This document shows, piece after piece, positions 8,107 through 19,100 of a DNA stretch of 64,000 nucleotides. Positions within the stretch are counted from its first letter, which is position 1, and every line of letters starts with the position of its first letter. The position numbers were made by a program, and so were the translations under genes. A model generated the notes under the pieces. That model was not told where the DNA came from, did not search any database, and saw nothing but the letters and a program-made list of their open reading frames with translations. Source of the stretch: Paenibacillus sp. SC116 (GTDB lineage Bacteria; Bacillota; Bacilli; Paenibacillales; Paenibacillaceae); contig NZ_JANIOF010000001.1 of the NCBI RefSeq assembly GCF_024733555.1, positions 62,001 through 126,000 of the forward strand. The letters run 5' to 3'.

Positions 8107-11100
8107 TTATTCATGATGCTCTTCTACTTTAACGATGACAGTGTTGGAATCGACGGTAAACCTGCGAGGCAAATTGCCTAGCTGGAAGCTTACCGAGGCA
8201 AAGTTGCGCACTTTCTCATTAGGCGGCAAGCAGACTTGCTTCACCTCGAACGATACTTGGACGGATTGACCAGATGCTATCGTGCCTAACAAAATGCCTT
8301 TTTCCGGATCGGCATCTGGAATGCAGCGTCGATCAACCTCGACACTTTTTGGCACCAATTTCGTGCCTTTCTGCAGCAGGTCGGTCAACACGACGTTGTT
8401 GGCTGGAATGCTGCCTGTGTTGGTCACCGTAATTCTAAATTTGACCCTATCTCCAACGAAGATCCGTTCAGCATCCGATTTCTTTGTGACGGTAATCGGA
8501 AGCTCCGCGACTCTAACGGCTACAGAGGTGCTTAACGGTCCTGTTTGTGCGGAATCAACGAACGCCGTATTCACAATCGTTTCTCCCGGAACTGAGGTAG
8601 GAGGCACGGTAAACGGAATGATAAGTGTGACTGCAGCTCCGATATCCTGAAATACAACGGTACCGTTAAGACCAAGAAGCGGATCGCTATAGCGAATATT
8701 GGTCAATGGAACGTTACCTGTATTAACTCCTCGTGCCTGGAAGAATACGGTTTGGCCTGGCAAGGCAATAGGCGGAAAGACCGTCTTACTAATGTCGAGT
8801 CTTGGGAGAGAAGCTACGGTTACTTCCGCTGTAGCAGAAATAGGCTCTGTCTGGTCGGAGCTTAGTACGGCCGTATTTGTTAATACAGTTCCTCCAACTG
8901 CATCAGCAGGTACCGTGAATGTGCGGGACAATATAATAAAGAAATCAGCTGGGAGGAAATCCACTGTTTTATCTATGCCAAGAAAATCATCGACAAATCT
9001 TACGTTAGTGAGCGGAGCACCAGTTGTGTTACGTATTTCAAAAGTAAAGGTAACCGTTTCTCCTGGTGAAGCGACAGATGGCTCTACCCGTTTAACCAGA
9101 CTAAGCTGCAGCGCAGGCAGCACGGTGAGCGAAGCTGTAGAAGAAGATGGTCCAGTTTCATTGGATGTTGCTGTAGCTGTATTAGTCAATACCGTTCCCG
9201 CAGGTACACTTGGTATCTCAAATGGAATAGGAATCGAAATGGACGAACCTGCTGGTAGAGAAAGAAGAACCGAACTGAAATTCAAGGTTGGATCGGTGAT
9301 GACGACATTCGTCAAGCTGACGTTGCCTGTATTTTGTACGACAATCGTTGCGGTAACGGTTTGCCTTGGAGCGGCTTGTAGTGGATCGATGGTTTTGGTT
9401 ACTTGTAAGCTCGGACTTGGATCAACGGTAACCGTAGTAGTGCCTTCTTCAGGGTTGGTCTGATCGGACACGACCACTGCTGTATTCACAATCACGGATC
9501 CGTTCGGTGCATTTGCAGGAATCGTGAACTGGAACGGTAGTGTCTGACTTTGACCTGGATTTAACGTACCGAGCTCTTGGTTGATGCCAAGTGTATCGTC
9601 CGTCAATAGGACATTGGTTAATACGACCGTTCCCAGATTGGATACAGTAATCGAGTACGTGACCGTTTCGCCTGGGGCGGCAGCTAAGCGATCTGCTGTC
9701 TTTACAACCGTTATTATTGGTGGTAGCGGGTTGACAAGAACTTTGGCTGTTGCTGTTACCGAATCGGTCTGATCCGATACCGCTAGGCTGGTATTTATAA
9801 TAACCGTGCCGATTGCTGCATCAGCAGGGACTGTGAAAGTAGGTGTCAGGCTCGTCGATTGTCCGACAGCTAGAGTAGGTATTACCGTATTTAGGCTGAG
9901 CAGGGGATCACGGATGTTGACGTTCGTTAAGTCTACGTTGCCCGTGTTTGTAACCGTAATGGTATACGTGATTAGCTCACCAGGAAGTGCATTATCTCGA
10001 TCTGGCGTTTTCGTAATGGCAATAGCGGCAGCGTTGTTGACCGTTACCGTTGTCGTTGCATCCTTCGGTGGCGTTTCCGTAGGGGTTACGGTAACGACGT
10101 TCGTTATAACTGAGCCACCAGCAGCAGTGCTAGGAATGACGAACGGTATCGTCTTGGTCACGGAGACGCCTGGAGCAAGAGAAGCGATCGTATTATTAAT
10201 CGAGAGCAGCGGATCGGAAACCACGACATTGGTCAACGTGAGCGTGCCCGTGTTGGTAATCGTAAGCGTGAAGTTGACTGTGTCGCCCGGGTTGGCTTGC
10301 GTTTGATCAACGGCCTTGCTAACGAGAAAGTCAGGCTGCAATACGACAAGTGATGCATCATCGCTATCCTGTACCGTTTGCGAATCAAACGATCCGGTTA
10401 CGGTAGCAATATTATTGAACGGACTGGTGGCGCCGCTTGGAACGACAAACGGGAACGTAATCGTTTGCGAATCACCGACGGCGATTGTACCTATCGTCTG
10501 GCTTAATCCGAGCAGTGGATCAGTTAGCAGAACGTTGGATAATGCGGTATTGCCCGTGTTTGTCACTTCAAATGTATAGGTGACGGTGCTGCCAATAGAT
10601 GCTTCAGCAGGTGATACTGTTTTGATAAGCACAATGCCAGGCTGTCCGAGTACAGCTACGACCGCGTCTGCTTGACTCGGACCCGTCTGATTGGTTGTCA
10701 CCGTTGCAACGTTTACGATCGTATCGCCCTGCACGGCAGTTATTGGGATATCGAATGGTATCGTGAGAACGATAGAATCTCCTGGTTCAACCGTATCAAA
10801 GGTTTGATCAATACCTAACGTAGGATCGACAATGCGCAAATTCGTCAGTGTCTCATTGCCCGCATTCGATGCTGTAATGGTGTAGTTCACCGTATCGCCA
10901 GGCGCGGCGATTTGTGGAGAGACCGTTTTTACAATAAACACATTTGGAATTGGGGTGACGACTATGGTCGCCGTGTCGGATGTCGGTGGCGTTTCATTGG
11001 AAGTAGCCGTTGTTAAGTTGGTAAATACAGTGCCAGCAGGAGTTCCAAGAGGTACCAGGAACGGAGCCGTAAATGTCTGGGTTTCGCCGATACCCAATGA

Positions 11101-13257
11101 AGGGATAACTTGAGCAAAGCCGATTAGATCATCTTTAACGGTGACATTTGTAATTGGTGCGTTGGACGTATTGGTAACCGTAAGCGTATAGGTTACCGTA
11201 TCACCAGGCGCGACGCTAATCCGATCGACTGTCTTCACTACATCCAAGCTAAAGGTTGGCAGTACGGTGAACTCGGTAATAGCGTTTGCCGGAGGCGTCT
11301 GATCAGAAGTTCCGGTAACGATATTGCTAATGACTGTCCCAGCAGGTGTATTTGGCGGTACGACAAATTTAGCTTCGAGTGTTACCGATGCTGCAGCAGG
11401 CAAGCTGGATAATATATCGATCAAGCCAAGTGTTGAATCCTCAATGCGTACGTTCGTTAAATCAAAGCTGTTCGGATTCGTAACCTTAAATGTATAGAGG
11501 ACGGTATCACCAGGGAAGGCGGTTTGCTGGGATGCTGTTTTAGAAAGAAGAAGAAGAGCGCCTGATGGAATGATTTCTAAAATATAATCTTCTACTTCCC
11601 CATCTGAGGCAGGGCCTACACTTCTTGTATCTTCTCCGAATAGAAAAACATTCTGGTTAACTAAATTGTCTGTTGTGAGTCTTAATCTTACAAATGTTTG
11701 GCCAGGAAATAATACTAATGAAGGAGTGAGAGAGTTAGCTGTTGTGAAACGAATTGTAATGGTTTGCGTACCCGATAGTGAAGGGACGACTTGAACATCA
11801 GATGCTTCAAAACCCTCGAAAATACCGTTACCATTAAAATCAACCCAACCATATAAGTTGGCAGGAATTCCTGTATTGTTGGTTACTCTTACATTTAATG
11901 AATACGTAGTTAACAGTGGGCCTTCTACGAGGACAGGTAAAGGAACGGTTAGTCCATCATCTTGAATGCCTTTTGGAATATCGTCGCCTGTGGCCGTTGG
12001 ATTTTGAAGCGCATCAAGCTCTGTTGTTACTTGTGTGCCAAGGAAAAGGGCATTGGATGTCTGATGGCGCGGCCCATTGTTAGCAAGCAAGGTAGAATAG
12101 TCACCCGGTCCATTTCCTGCTGAAATATCTGGTGCATCACCAAAGTCAGTGCCTACCGTCGCAAAAGGGCATAAGGTAGCATCATTGAATTGGGTGATAA
12201 CGGTCGTGGAAAATCGTGATGAGGTTGCCGTATTGCCAGAAATGATATATCGGTACACGCCTCCGGTATTATTCGCAATGGCAAATATGGCTCCAGTAGC
12301 ATCGATAGCCATAGCACCAAAGGAAGTAGTGGTAACGAGCGGAGTTGTCGTTAGGCTGGTGACCGCTCCTGTAGTAGGTACAATCCGCTGCACGGGTCCC
12401 GTAGGTAAAATACCGTATAAATTTCCATCTGCTGGACGAAATACCCAGTCACTAATAGTTGCCGTTCTGGTCAGGACAACGCCAAAATTGCCAAACTGTT
12501 CTTGATACCCACTGGCAGGGCTAACTAGCTTTAAGTAAGTTGCAGAATTCGGACGCAGGTCGATGACATAAAATTTTGTACCATCATTGACATAGATATA
12601 TAAAAATCCGTTCAAATCAAAAGTGCCTACATTATATCCGTCTGCAGGCAATCCGGGTGGTAGAGGGGACAGGATCGTTACATTGCCACTACGGTCGACA
12701 CGAACAATATGATTCGTCGTCTGTTCATAGCCATAAACGTAATTGTCTAATGGATTGTATCCAATCGCATTGACTTCAAGAGCTGGATTTAAGAGGCCTT
12801 GCGAAATAGCGGCCCCCGTTACAAGGTTAATATTAAACCATTCCGTAGGTCGGCCTGAAAATTGAACCATTGTCGTCGTACAGAATAGTGGATTATCAGT
12901 CGTGTCATGGCTAAAATTTTGATTCGCTATAACCGCGTTTCCAGTAACCTGAGCAGCGGTCACAACGATTGTGAATTTCCTTGGCCCATTGGATACGGTA
13001 AATCCAGTAGGTTGAGTAAACGTGGTAGGAGGGCATGTCAATCCAGGGTCAGCAACCGTCTCATACACGGTATAAGTCCCGGCAGTCGTAATCGTAAAGC
13101 TGTAGTTTCCATTTGCATCGGTGATCGTAGAGGCACAGGTTCCGCCTGTACTGCTGAATAACACAACAAACACGTTAGGTATGCCCGGTTCTCCGGCATC
13201 AAAGAGGCCGTTATGGTTTAAGTCGTTAAATACAATTCCCGTAATTGTTGCTGGCAT
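8107..13257 (-). CDS. Giant DUF11 repeat protein 1 with SdrD_B/GEVED-type head
   Basis: A 1716-aa protein. Head, residues about 1-568: a Cna-B/SdrD-like prealbumin fold first (GIVFNDLNHNGLFDAGEPG, DANGNYSF, AGTYTVYET), then a beta-propeller-like region around residues 115-365 resembling DUF6923 (WFNINLVTGAA, GYNPLDNYVYGY), then a GEVED-type domain starting DFGDAP and ending GEVEDYILEI. Stalk, residues about 569-1716: eleven DUF11 beta-sandwich repeats of about 102 aa, each with a K-T start, a PGDTVTYT-like strand, VTNTGN, LTNV and D-PLLG-like segments. There is no signal peptide, membrane helix or LPXTG motif. The last repeat holds cysteines (RRCIPD, QVCLPP). Translation starts 12 nt after GAAAGGAG. 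An adhesive or structural surface protein is likely. A spore-surface location is inferred from the sigma-K-like promoter and the absent export signal. Confidence 0.88.
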   Translation of the reverse strand: MPATITGIVFNDLNHNGLFDAGEPGIPNVFVVLFSSTGGTCASTITDANGNYSFTITTAGTYTVYETVADPGLTCPPTTFTQPTGFTVSNGPRKFTIVVTAAQVTGNAVIANQNFSHDTTDNPLFCTTTMVQFSGRPTEWFNINLVTGAAISQGLLNPALEVNAIGYNPLDNYVYGYEQTTNHIVRVDRSGNVTILSPLPPGLPADGYNVGTFDLNGFLYIYVNDGTKFYVIDLRPNSATYLKLVSPASGYQEQFGNFGVVLTRTATISDWVFRPADGNLYGILPTGPVQRIVPTTGAVTSLTTTPLVTTTSFGAMAIDATGAIFAIANNTGGVYRYIISGNTATSSRFSTTVITQFNDATLCPFATVGTDFGDAPDISAGNGPGDYSTLLANNGPRHQTSNALFLGTQVTTELDALQNPTATGDDIPKGIQDDGLTVPLPVLVEGPLLTTYSLNVRVTNNTGIPANLYGWVDFNGNGIFEGFEASDVQVVPSLSGTQTITIRFTTANSLTPSLVLFPGQTFVRLRLTTDNLVNQNVFLFGEDTRSVGPASDGEVEDYILEIIPSGALLLLSKTASQQTAFPGDTVLYTFKVTNPNSFDLTNVRIEDSTLGLIDILSSLPAAASVTLEAKFVVPPNTPAGTVISNIVTGTSDQTPPANAITEFTVLPTFSLDVVKTVDRISVAPGDTVTYTLTVTNTSNAPITNVTVKDDLIGFAQVIPSLGIGETQTFTAPFLVPLGTPAGTVFTNLTTATSNETPPTSDTATIVVTPIPNVFIVKTVSPQIAAPGDTVNYTITASNAGNETLTNLRIVDPTLGIDQTFDTVEPGDSIVLTIPFDIPITAVQGDTIVNVATVTTNQTGPSQADAVVAVLGQPGIVLIKTVSPAEASIGSTVTYTFEVTNTGNTALSNVLLTDPLLGLSQTIGTIAVGDSQTITFPFVVPSGATSPFNNIATVTGSFDSQTVQDSDDASLVVLQPDFLVSKAVDQTQANPGDTVNFTLTITNTGTLTLTNVVVSDPLLSINNTIASLAPGVSVTKTIPFVIPSTAAGGSVITNVVTVTPTETPPKDATTTVTVNNAAAIAITKTPDRDNALPGELITYTITVTNTGNVDLTNVNIRDPLLSLNTVIPTLAVGQSTSLTPTFTVPADAAIGTVIINTSLAVSDQTDSVTATAKVLVNPLPPIITVVKTADRLAAAPGETVTYSITVSNLGTVVLTNVLLTDDTLGINQELGTLNPGQSQTLPFQFTIPANAPNGSVIVNTAVVVSDQTNPEEGTTTVTVDPSPSLQVTKTIDPLQAAPRQTVTATIVVQNTGNVSLTNVVITDPTLNFSSVLLSLPAGSSISIPIPFEIPSVPAGTVLTNTATATSNETGPSSSTASLTVLPALQLSLVKRVEPSVASPGETVTFTFEIRNTTGAPLTNVRFVDDFLGIDKTVDFLPADFFIILSRTFTVPADAVGGTVLTNTAVLSSDQTEPISATAEVTVASLPRLDISKTVFPPIALPGQTVFFQARGVNTGNVPLTNIRYSDPLLGLNGTVVFQDIGAAVTLIIPFTVPPTSVPGETIVNTAFVDSAQTGPLSTSVAVRVAELPITVTKKSDAERIFVGDRVKFRITVTNTGSIPANNVVLTDLLQKGTKLVPKSVEVDRRCIPDADPEKGILLGTIASGQSVQVSFEVKQVCLPPNEKVRNFASVSFQLGNLPRRFTVDSNTVIVKVEEHHE

Positions 13258-13354
13258 CTTGCTGTCTCACTCCTTTCTAATTGCCTTAATTCTAACTACA
13301 CAATCCAGTGGCTAAATATCACATCACTCCGCATTCGCCTATTTGTACTGTGGA

Positions 13355-13382
13355 TATTATATGCGTGGTTACATCTCACCGT
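13355..13382 (-). promoter_or_regulatory. Candidate sigma-K promoter of DUF11 gene 1
   Basis: Read on the minus strand: AC, 17 nt, CATATAATA, fitting the sigma-K pattern AC-N15-17-CATAnnnTA. It lies about 98 nt upstream of the start codon. A TATAAT is embedded, but no sigma-A -35 element sits at the right distance. The rest of 13258-13598 shows no further gene. Confidence 0.45.
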
Positions 13383-13598
13383 GCCCATTATCTAACTCAT
13401 GATGGAATTGAGGTGAATTGTTTTCACAAGCTGTTCAAATACGGGGATCATGTAACTAAGAAAAACGTTGAATCGATTTGAAATCACAGTTCAATGTGAT
13501 AAACTTCACATAAATATATGTAAGAAAAGATATATTTCAGGTAATCCTTTTATTATCTATATGATTGCAACTAGTATGAATCGTGGAGATGAGTCAGC

Positions 13599-14375
13599 AT
13601 GAGATTTTCTTACGGGAGCAATTCTATTTATTATCAAAAAGAGGGGCAGGGACCTGTTCTTCTTTTTCTACATGGACTTGGTGGCAATTCGAGCAACTGG
13701 ATTTATCAGCGAAAGTACTTTCAGAATCATCGAACGGTCATTTCGGTGGACTTGCCTGGTCATGGTCAGTCAGAAGGATCACATATCCGATTCCATGAAT
13801 ATTGGGAAGTGATTGCTTCCTTATTAGAGCATCTGAACATTTCATCTTGCACAATTTGTGGACTCTCTAAAGGAGCGCGGGTTGGTCTTGACTTAGCCTT
13901 TTACCGTCCAGAAATGATCGATGGCTTAATTATGGTGAATTCCTTTGTGCGTCTGCGATCTGATGATCGGGTTGCACGCATGAATATTTATGGATTACTT
14001 GATTTAGATGATGGGGGAGAACAGTGGTCGGACGTTTTGCTTAGAGAAATGGGTGTATTAGAGTATCCAGCTATCGTTAGAGGATTTAAACATTCATTAA
14101 AAACGATGAATCGGAAGCATGTGCAGCAGCTGTTTTATGAATTGGCAGATGTCGATCAGAGGGACAAGCTGGAGCGATTAAACTGTCCGGTACTCGTTAT
14201 AAGAGGGGTTCATGACCATTTCGTTCCTGAATTTTACGCAAATGAAATCAATCATTTAGTGAAACAATCTGAGATCGTAGTGATGGAGCATTGTGGTCAT
14301 CTTCCTTATTTGGAGAAGTCAGCTGATTTTAACCATATTGTTGATGCGTTTTTGCTAAGAAGAGAAGGAGATTAA
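13599..14375 (+). CDS. Alpha/beta hydrolase
   Basis: A 258-aa single-domain alpha/beta hydrolase. The oxyanion-loop region reads FLHGLGGNSSNW, followed by DLPGHGQS. The nucleophile elbow is GLSKGA (Ser around residue 91). The acid residue lies in VIRGVHDHFVP, and the catalytic histidine in EHCGHLPYLEKS. This arrangement fits esterases, lactonases and C-C hydrolases of the MhpC/BioH type; the substrate is not predictable. The stop is 4 nt before the following quinone reductase gene, so the two are co-transcribed and may act on the same quinone, aromatic or ester compound. Confidence 0.88.
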   Translation: MRFSYGSNSIYYQKEGQGPVLLFLHGLGGNSSNWIYQRKYFQNHRTVISVDLPGHGQSEGSHIRFHEYWEVIASLLEHLNISSCTICGLSKGARVGLDLAFYRPEMIDGLIMVNSFVRLRSDDRVARMNIYGLLDLDDGGEQWSDVLLREMGVLEYPAIVRGFKHSLKTMNRKHVQQLFYELADVDQRDKLERLNCPVLVIRGVHDHFVPEFYANEINHLVKQSEIVVMEHCGHLPYLEKSADFNHIVDAFLLRREGD

Positions 14376-14379
14376 AAAC

Positions 14380-15033
14380 ATGAAACCATTTATTGTATTT
14401 GCTCACCATGAGCCGCAATCGTTTTGTGGTGCGCTTAAAGATACAGCGATAGATTTATTTACCGAACGAGGTTATGAAACGAAACTCTCTGATTTGTATC
14501 AAATGGCGTTTAAGCCTGTTGCGGATTGGAGTGACTTTCAAACTCCCCAAAATCCAGACTATTTAAAATATGGTGCCGAACAGCGTCATGCTTATGAGCA
14601 TGACAACTTATCACCAGATATCATACTGGAGCACAACAAGTTGACGGAGGCTGATCTGGTCATCTTTATTTTCCCACTCTGGTGGCATTCTGTGCCGGCC
14701 ATATTGAAAGGCTGGTTCGACCGCGTGTTGGTGCCAGGCTTTGCGTATGGAAGAAACCAAACATTTGCGAACGGCTTATTAAAAGGAAAGCGCGCCATGC
14801 TTGTGTTTACAACGGGAGCAGAACCAGAGCGTTATGAGGATGAGAACGATCTGGGTATCCTAGAATATCATTTGCATGGCATCGAGCATGGAACATTAAA
14901 GTATGTCGGGATGGACATTGTGCCTTATTTTGCGGCATGGCAACCTGCCCATGTTTCTGTGGAGAAGCGGGTGGAATATTTGCAACAATTTAGAGAAAGA
15001 TTGATAGCTGTGATAGAGGAATCTGAGCAGTAG
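14380..15033 (+). CDS. NAD(P)H:quinone oxidoreductase (flavodoxin fold, NQO1/MdaB-like)
   Basis: A 217-aa cytoplasmic flavoprotein. The N-terminal FMN/FAD phosphate-binding loop AHHEPQSFCGAL, the ADLVIFIFPLWWHSVPAILKGWFDRVL block and the TTGAEPERY segment are hallmarks of the NQO1/KefF/MdaB family, which carries out two-electron reduction of quinones with NAD(P)H. It begins 4 nt after the alpha/beta hydrolase, behind an AGAAGGAG ribosome binding site inside that gene's end. A shared terminator closes the two-gene operon. A role in quinone or electrophile stress defence is likely. Confidence 0.9.
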   Translation: MKPFIVFAHHEPQSFCGALKDTAIDLFTERGYETKLSDLYQMAFKPVADWSDFQTPQNPDYLKYGAEQRHAYEHDNLSPDIILEHNKLTEADLVIFIFPLWWHSVPAILKGWFDRVLVPGFAYGRNQTFANGLLKGKRAMLVFTTGAEPERYEDENDLGILEYHLHGIEHGTLKYVGMDIVPYFAAWQPAHVSVEKRVEYLQQFRERLIAVIEESEQ

Positions 15034-15089
15034 TTGTGTTCGAACATACTATTCTTACCCTAAGCGATGAAAACCCTATATTCCAAACA

Positions 15090-15120
15090 ATAACCGGCCT
15101 TCGAAAAGGCCGGTTATATC
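15090..15120. terminator. Bidirectional terminator
   Basis: ATAACCGGCCTT-CGAA-AAGGCCGGTTAT is a perfect 12-bp stem with a four-base loop, between the convergent oxidoreductase gene and the 142-aa protein gene. Confidence 0.88.
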
Positions 15121-15165
15121 TTTATTCCGCATGTGCTTCACTTTTAGATGCTTGAAGTTCTATTT

Positions 15166-15594
15166 TTATGGTTGTGCGTAAGCAATCGCGTTAAAGCTTT
15201 CTGGACCAATACGGTTAACACCAATGCCAATACCAGAAACACTTATGAAGGCTTGGTAAATTAAGAAGTCCGGCGTAGTTGGTACATTAAAGTCGACTGC
15301 CGTAATCGTAAAGCTAGCCGCACTCCCAATAACTGCTGGTGTCGACTCGATTCCTGAATATACAACTACTGTACCATTACGGACGATTGTAATTTGAGCC
15401 GTACCTAGTACAGCGAGCAAGACGCCAAGTGTAACGGTTGCGTTCAGGTGCACATTTACGGTACCTGTACCAGCATTCGAAATGTCCAAACCGAGTGTAG
15501 CGAACAGCGCAGGAGCTGGCGTAGCTGGAATTGCAAGAGAGTTTGCATAGCTTGCATTTTGTGAAACTTGTCCGTCTAGAAATCTTGATGCCAT
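15166..15594 (-). CDS. Small beta-rich protein, candidate spore-surface component
   Basis: A 142-aa protein of strongly beta-sheet, jelly-roll-like character: alternating hydrophobic strands such as TVNVHLNATVTLG, AQITIVRNGTVVVYSG and FLIYQAFISVSG, and a last strand FNAIAY. There is no signal peptide, membrane segment or cysteine. The overall pattern recalls the small TNF/jelly-roll-like exosporium proteins such as BxpB and the BclA C-terminal domain, but I cannot claim homology. The ribosome binding site GGGGTGA is 5 nt from the ATG. The gene lies between DUF11 genes 1 and 2 on the same strand and has the best sigma-K-like promoter of the group. Function is unknown, and a spore-surface role is inferred. 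Confidence 0.7.
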   Translation of the reverse strand: MASRFLDGQVSQNASYANSLAIPATPAPALFATLGLDISNAGTGTVNVHLNATVTLGVLLAVLGTAQITIVRNGTVVVYSGIESTPAVIGSAASFTITAVDFNVPTTPDFLIYQAFISVSGIGIGVNRIGPESFNAIAYAQP

Positions 15595-15611
15595 TTATAT
15601 CACCCCATTAT

Positions 15612-15638
15612 TAAGATATGAGGATTTAATAGAATAGT
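15612..15638 (-). promoter_or_regulatory. Candidate sigma-K promoter of the 142-aa protein gene
   Basis: On the minus strand: AC, 16 nt, CATATCTTA, a full match to AC-N16-CATAnnnTA, 18 nt upstream of the start codon. Confidence 0.6.
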
Positions 15639-16079
15639 GTGGACAATAAGAGGGTCATATAAATATCCGCTATTGACAAACCAATTTTAGAGAAACTTAA
15701 TTAATTGACTTTAATGGCAGGTAACACTAGTTGCGAATATTTTCAAACTCATATATAGAAAAAGAATTAGTTTCTGTATCAGAGTTAACCTATTATGCAT
15801 ATCATATAACTTAACCCCCAATGAGTCTTTTTATTTCTCCTGGCTCGATTTAGAGTAGGGGTTTCTTCATTTACAGTCTTCTTGGGTTCATAGCTACGGA
15901 AATGACCAACTTCAGTGACAATACCTTCTGGATTTCAATAGAGAGTGCTATCTTAATAGGTCTAAATACGTGCAGCCAGTCGAAGGGATACGTCCTTTGA
16001 TTGGCTGTTTTTATTGCTCATTACATTTGGAGCAACCTTCTTCTCCTTTATTTGGTCTCTTTCAACTGCTATATAAAGA
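15639..16079. other. Intergenic region with an orphan hairpin and a possible gene remnant
   Basis: No intact gene. A plus-strand terminator-like hairpin (AGCCAGTCGAAGG / CCTTTGATTGGCT, then TTTTTATT) lies at 15973-16012, yet no plus-strand gene precedes it. On the minus strand a stop-free frame of about 50 codons without a good start ends at 15785 (it includes EVGHFRSYEPKKTV and HWGLSY). It could be the tail of a decayed gene, which I cannot identify. Confidence 0.3.
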
Positions 16080-16113
16080 AGCGTCCTATTGAACGGAAGC
16101 TCAATGGGACGCT
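16080..16113 (-). terminator. Terminator of DUF11 gene 2
   Basis: Stem AGCGTCCTATTGA / TCAATGGGACGCT (one G-T pair), 30 nt beyond the stop codon, with a T-rich sequence following on the minus strand. Confidence 0.65.
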
Positions 16114-16141
16114 GTTAAGGTGTAGATGTTAAAAGTAACTT

Positions 16142-19100
16142 CTATTCCGCATGCTCATCTACTTTAATGACGACCGTGTTAGAAATGACAGAGAGTGTTT
16201 CTGTAGCGCCTTCTGGGATAAAGGTCACTGTGGTGCTATTGCGCACTTTCTTCGAAGGCGGTTCGAACTTTTGTTTAACAAGGAACGTTACTAGAACCGA
16301 CTGATTTGGAGCTAGTGAACTGATGTTGATGCCTGATTCCGGATTTGCACCACAAACATGCTTATTGTCGATATGAACGCTGTCGCTTATAAATTTAGTG
16401 CCTTCTTGCAGCACATCCGTAAGCACAACGTTGTTTATGGTCGATTGACTCGTGTTGGAAATGCGAATGGAGAACTTTAACGTGTCACCAACAAAAATGG
16501 ACTGACAACTTGCTTCTTTAGTTACCGTTACTGGAAATCCGGCAACTTGGACGGTTGCTACAACTTGTTGCGGTGCTAACTGAGAAGAAACAACGAGCAA
16601 TGTATTGACAATTTCACTGCCAGGAACCGCTGTAGTCGGGACGACAAATGGAACGATTGCGGATACGGTAGCCCCGACGTCCAATGATACGACGGTAGCA
16701 ACTAATCGCAAGAAAGGATCGGCGAATCGAATGTTCGTCAATGGCACATTTCCCGTATTGGTTGCAGCTAAGCGGAAGAATACCGTTTCACCTGGTGAAG
16801 CGACCTCAGGCTCAACAATTTTGCTAAGGGCGAGCTGCGGAATGGCTCTCACCGTAATGCTTACAGCGGCAGTGACAGGTTCCGTTTCATCGGAGCTTGC
16901 TGTGGCTATATTCACAGTAGTACTTCCTCCCAGACTGCCTGCTGGAATCGTAAATGTACGGCTTACGACGGTAAAGAAGCCGACAGGAATCAAATCTACT
17001 GTTCTATCAATACCGAGCAGTTCGTCGACAAAACGCACGTTAGTTAACGGAGCATTAGACAGGTTCCGGAGTTCAAACGTAAATGTAACTGTTTCTCCCG
17101 GAGCAGCTGTAGCCGGTTCTACGCGCTTGTTTAGGCTTAACTGGAATTGGGCAAGGACGGTCAAGGATGCTGTTGAAGTACTTGGTTCTGTCTGGTCTGA
17201 AGTCGTTGTAGCAGTATTTGTGATGACAGTTCCCGCTGGAACGAAAGGCACCTCAAAAGGAATCGTATACACTTCTGTTGCGCCTGCTGGTAATAATGGC
17301 ACGGTCGCAGAGAAATCTAATGTTGGATCCGCTATGGATACATTTGTTAGATCGACGTTGCCTGTGTTCCGAACAGTAATCGTAGCTGTAACCGTTTGAC
17401 CAGGTGCTGCTTGCGTCATGTCGAGTGCCTTTGTAACGAGCAGAGCTGGTAATGGAAGGACGGTTACCGTAGTAGTCGATTCTTTAGGATTGCCTTGGTC
17501 GGTAGTAACGACTGCGGTATTAACGATCGAAGAACCCGGTTCTGCATCTGCTGGAACAACAAAAGTGAAGAATAGTGTCTGCGTGTCACCTGGATTTAAA
17601 GTACCGAGTAGTTGAGATATGACGAGAACTTCATCCGTCAACAACACATTTGTTAAGACGACGGTACCTGCATTTGTGACGGTAATAGAGTAGGTAACTG
17701 TTTCTCCCGGTGCAGCCGTTAGGCGGTCTGGTGTCTTCACGATTGTTACGACAGGCGGTAATGGGTTTACGAGCACATGTGCGATAGTATCTACCGAGTC
17801 GGTCTGATCGGACACGGCCGTGCTTACATTCGTTATAATGGTGCCGATCGGTGTTCCTAGTGGAATAATAAACGAAAGGACATAACTTTGAGATTCACCA
17901 ATGCCGAGTGTTTGGATGACAGTATTTAATCCCAGTAATTCATCACTAACACCTACACTTGTTAACGCTTGATTTCCAGTGTTAGTCACTGTAATCGTGT
18001 AATTCACCGTATCACCAGGTAAACCATTGTCTACGTCAGGTGTCTTGGTCAGTTCGATGGCAGGTGCAGGGCTAACAGTTACATCTACTGAGGCTTGTTG
18101 AGGCCCAAGTTCAGTAGGTGTTACAGTAACCGTATTGGTAAAGACGGTGCCTGCTAAAGCATCTTCTGAAATATCGAACGGTAAGGTAAGGGTTACCGTC
18201 GCACCCGGATCAAGTTGTGGAATCGTTGACACGTAAGATAATAGCGGATCGGATATGTTTACATTCGTCAAGGTGAGCGTGCCTGTATTCGTGATCACGA
18301 ATGTGAAATTCACGGTATCCCCTGGATTGGCTGTTGCTCGATCGACACTTTTTGTGAGTGTAAAGGCAGGCAGTAGGATATCCAACGATGCAGACGAGCT
18401 ATCGATTACCGTTTGCACACCGGCATTGCCCGTCACTGTAGCAATATTGATGAATGGAGTTAGTGAAATATTCGGGACTACAAACGGGAAATTTATGGTT
18501 CTCGAATCACCCACGGCTAACGTGCCGAGCGTTTGGTTGAGTCCTAGGAGCGGATCGACAATCTGCACATTAGTTAATGTCGTGTTTCCTGTGTTTGTGA
18601 CGTTAAACGTATACGTAACAGAGGAGCCTGGTGCGGCTTCTGTTGGGAAGACTGTCTTCGTCAATAAGATCGTTGGATCTGCTATTACGGTAACGATTGC
18701 ATTGGATTGTTCAGGTGGTGTTTGGTCGGTAACGACATTTACCGTATTTACTATCGTGTCGCCTTGTATTGCAGTGGCAGAAACGACAAATGGCTGTGTG
18801 AGTATGAATGTGTCGCCTGACGTCAATGCATCGATCGTTTGATCGATACCAAGCGTCGGATCGGTAATACGTACGTTCGTTAACGTTTGATTACCCGCAT
18901 TCGAGACGGTAATCGTATAGATTACGGTGTCTCCAGGTGCTGCCGTCGGTTGATCGACGGTCTTGAATACAAAGATAGTCGGAATGGGCGTTACAATGAC
19001 TGTGGCTTGATCGGACCGTGGACCCGTTTCATTGGACGTAGCGGTAGCTACATTCGTAAAGGTGGTTCCTGCGGTTGTGCCCGGCGGGATGGTAAATAGA

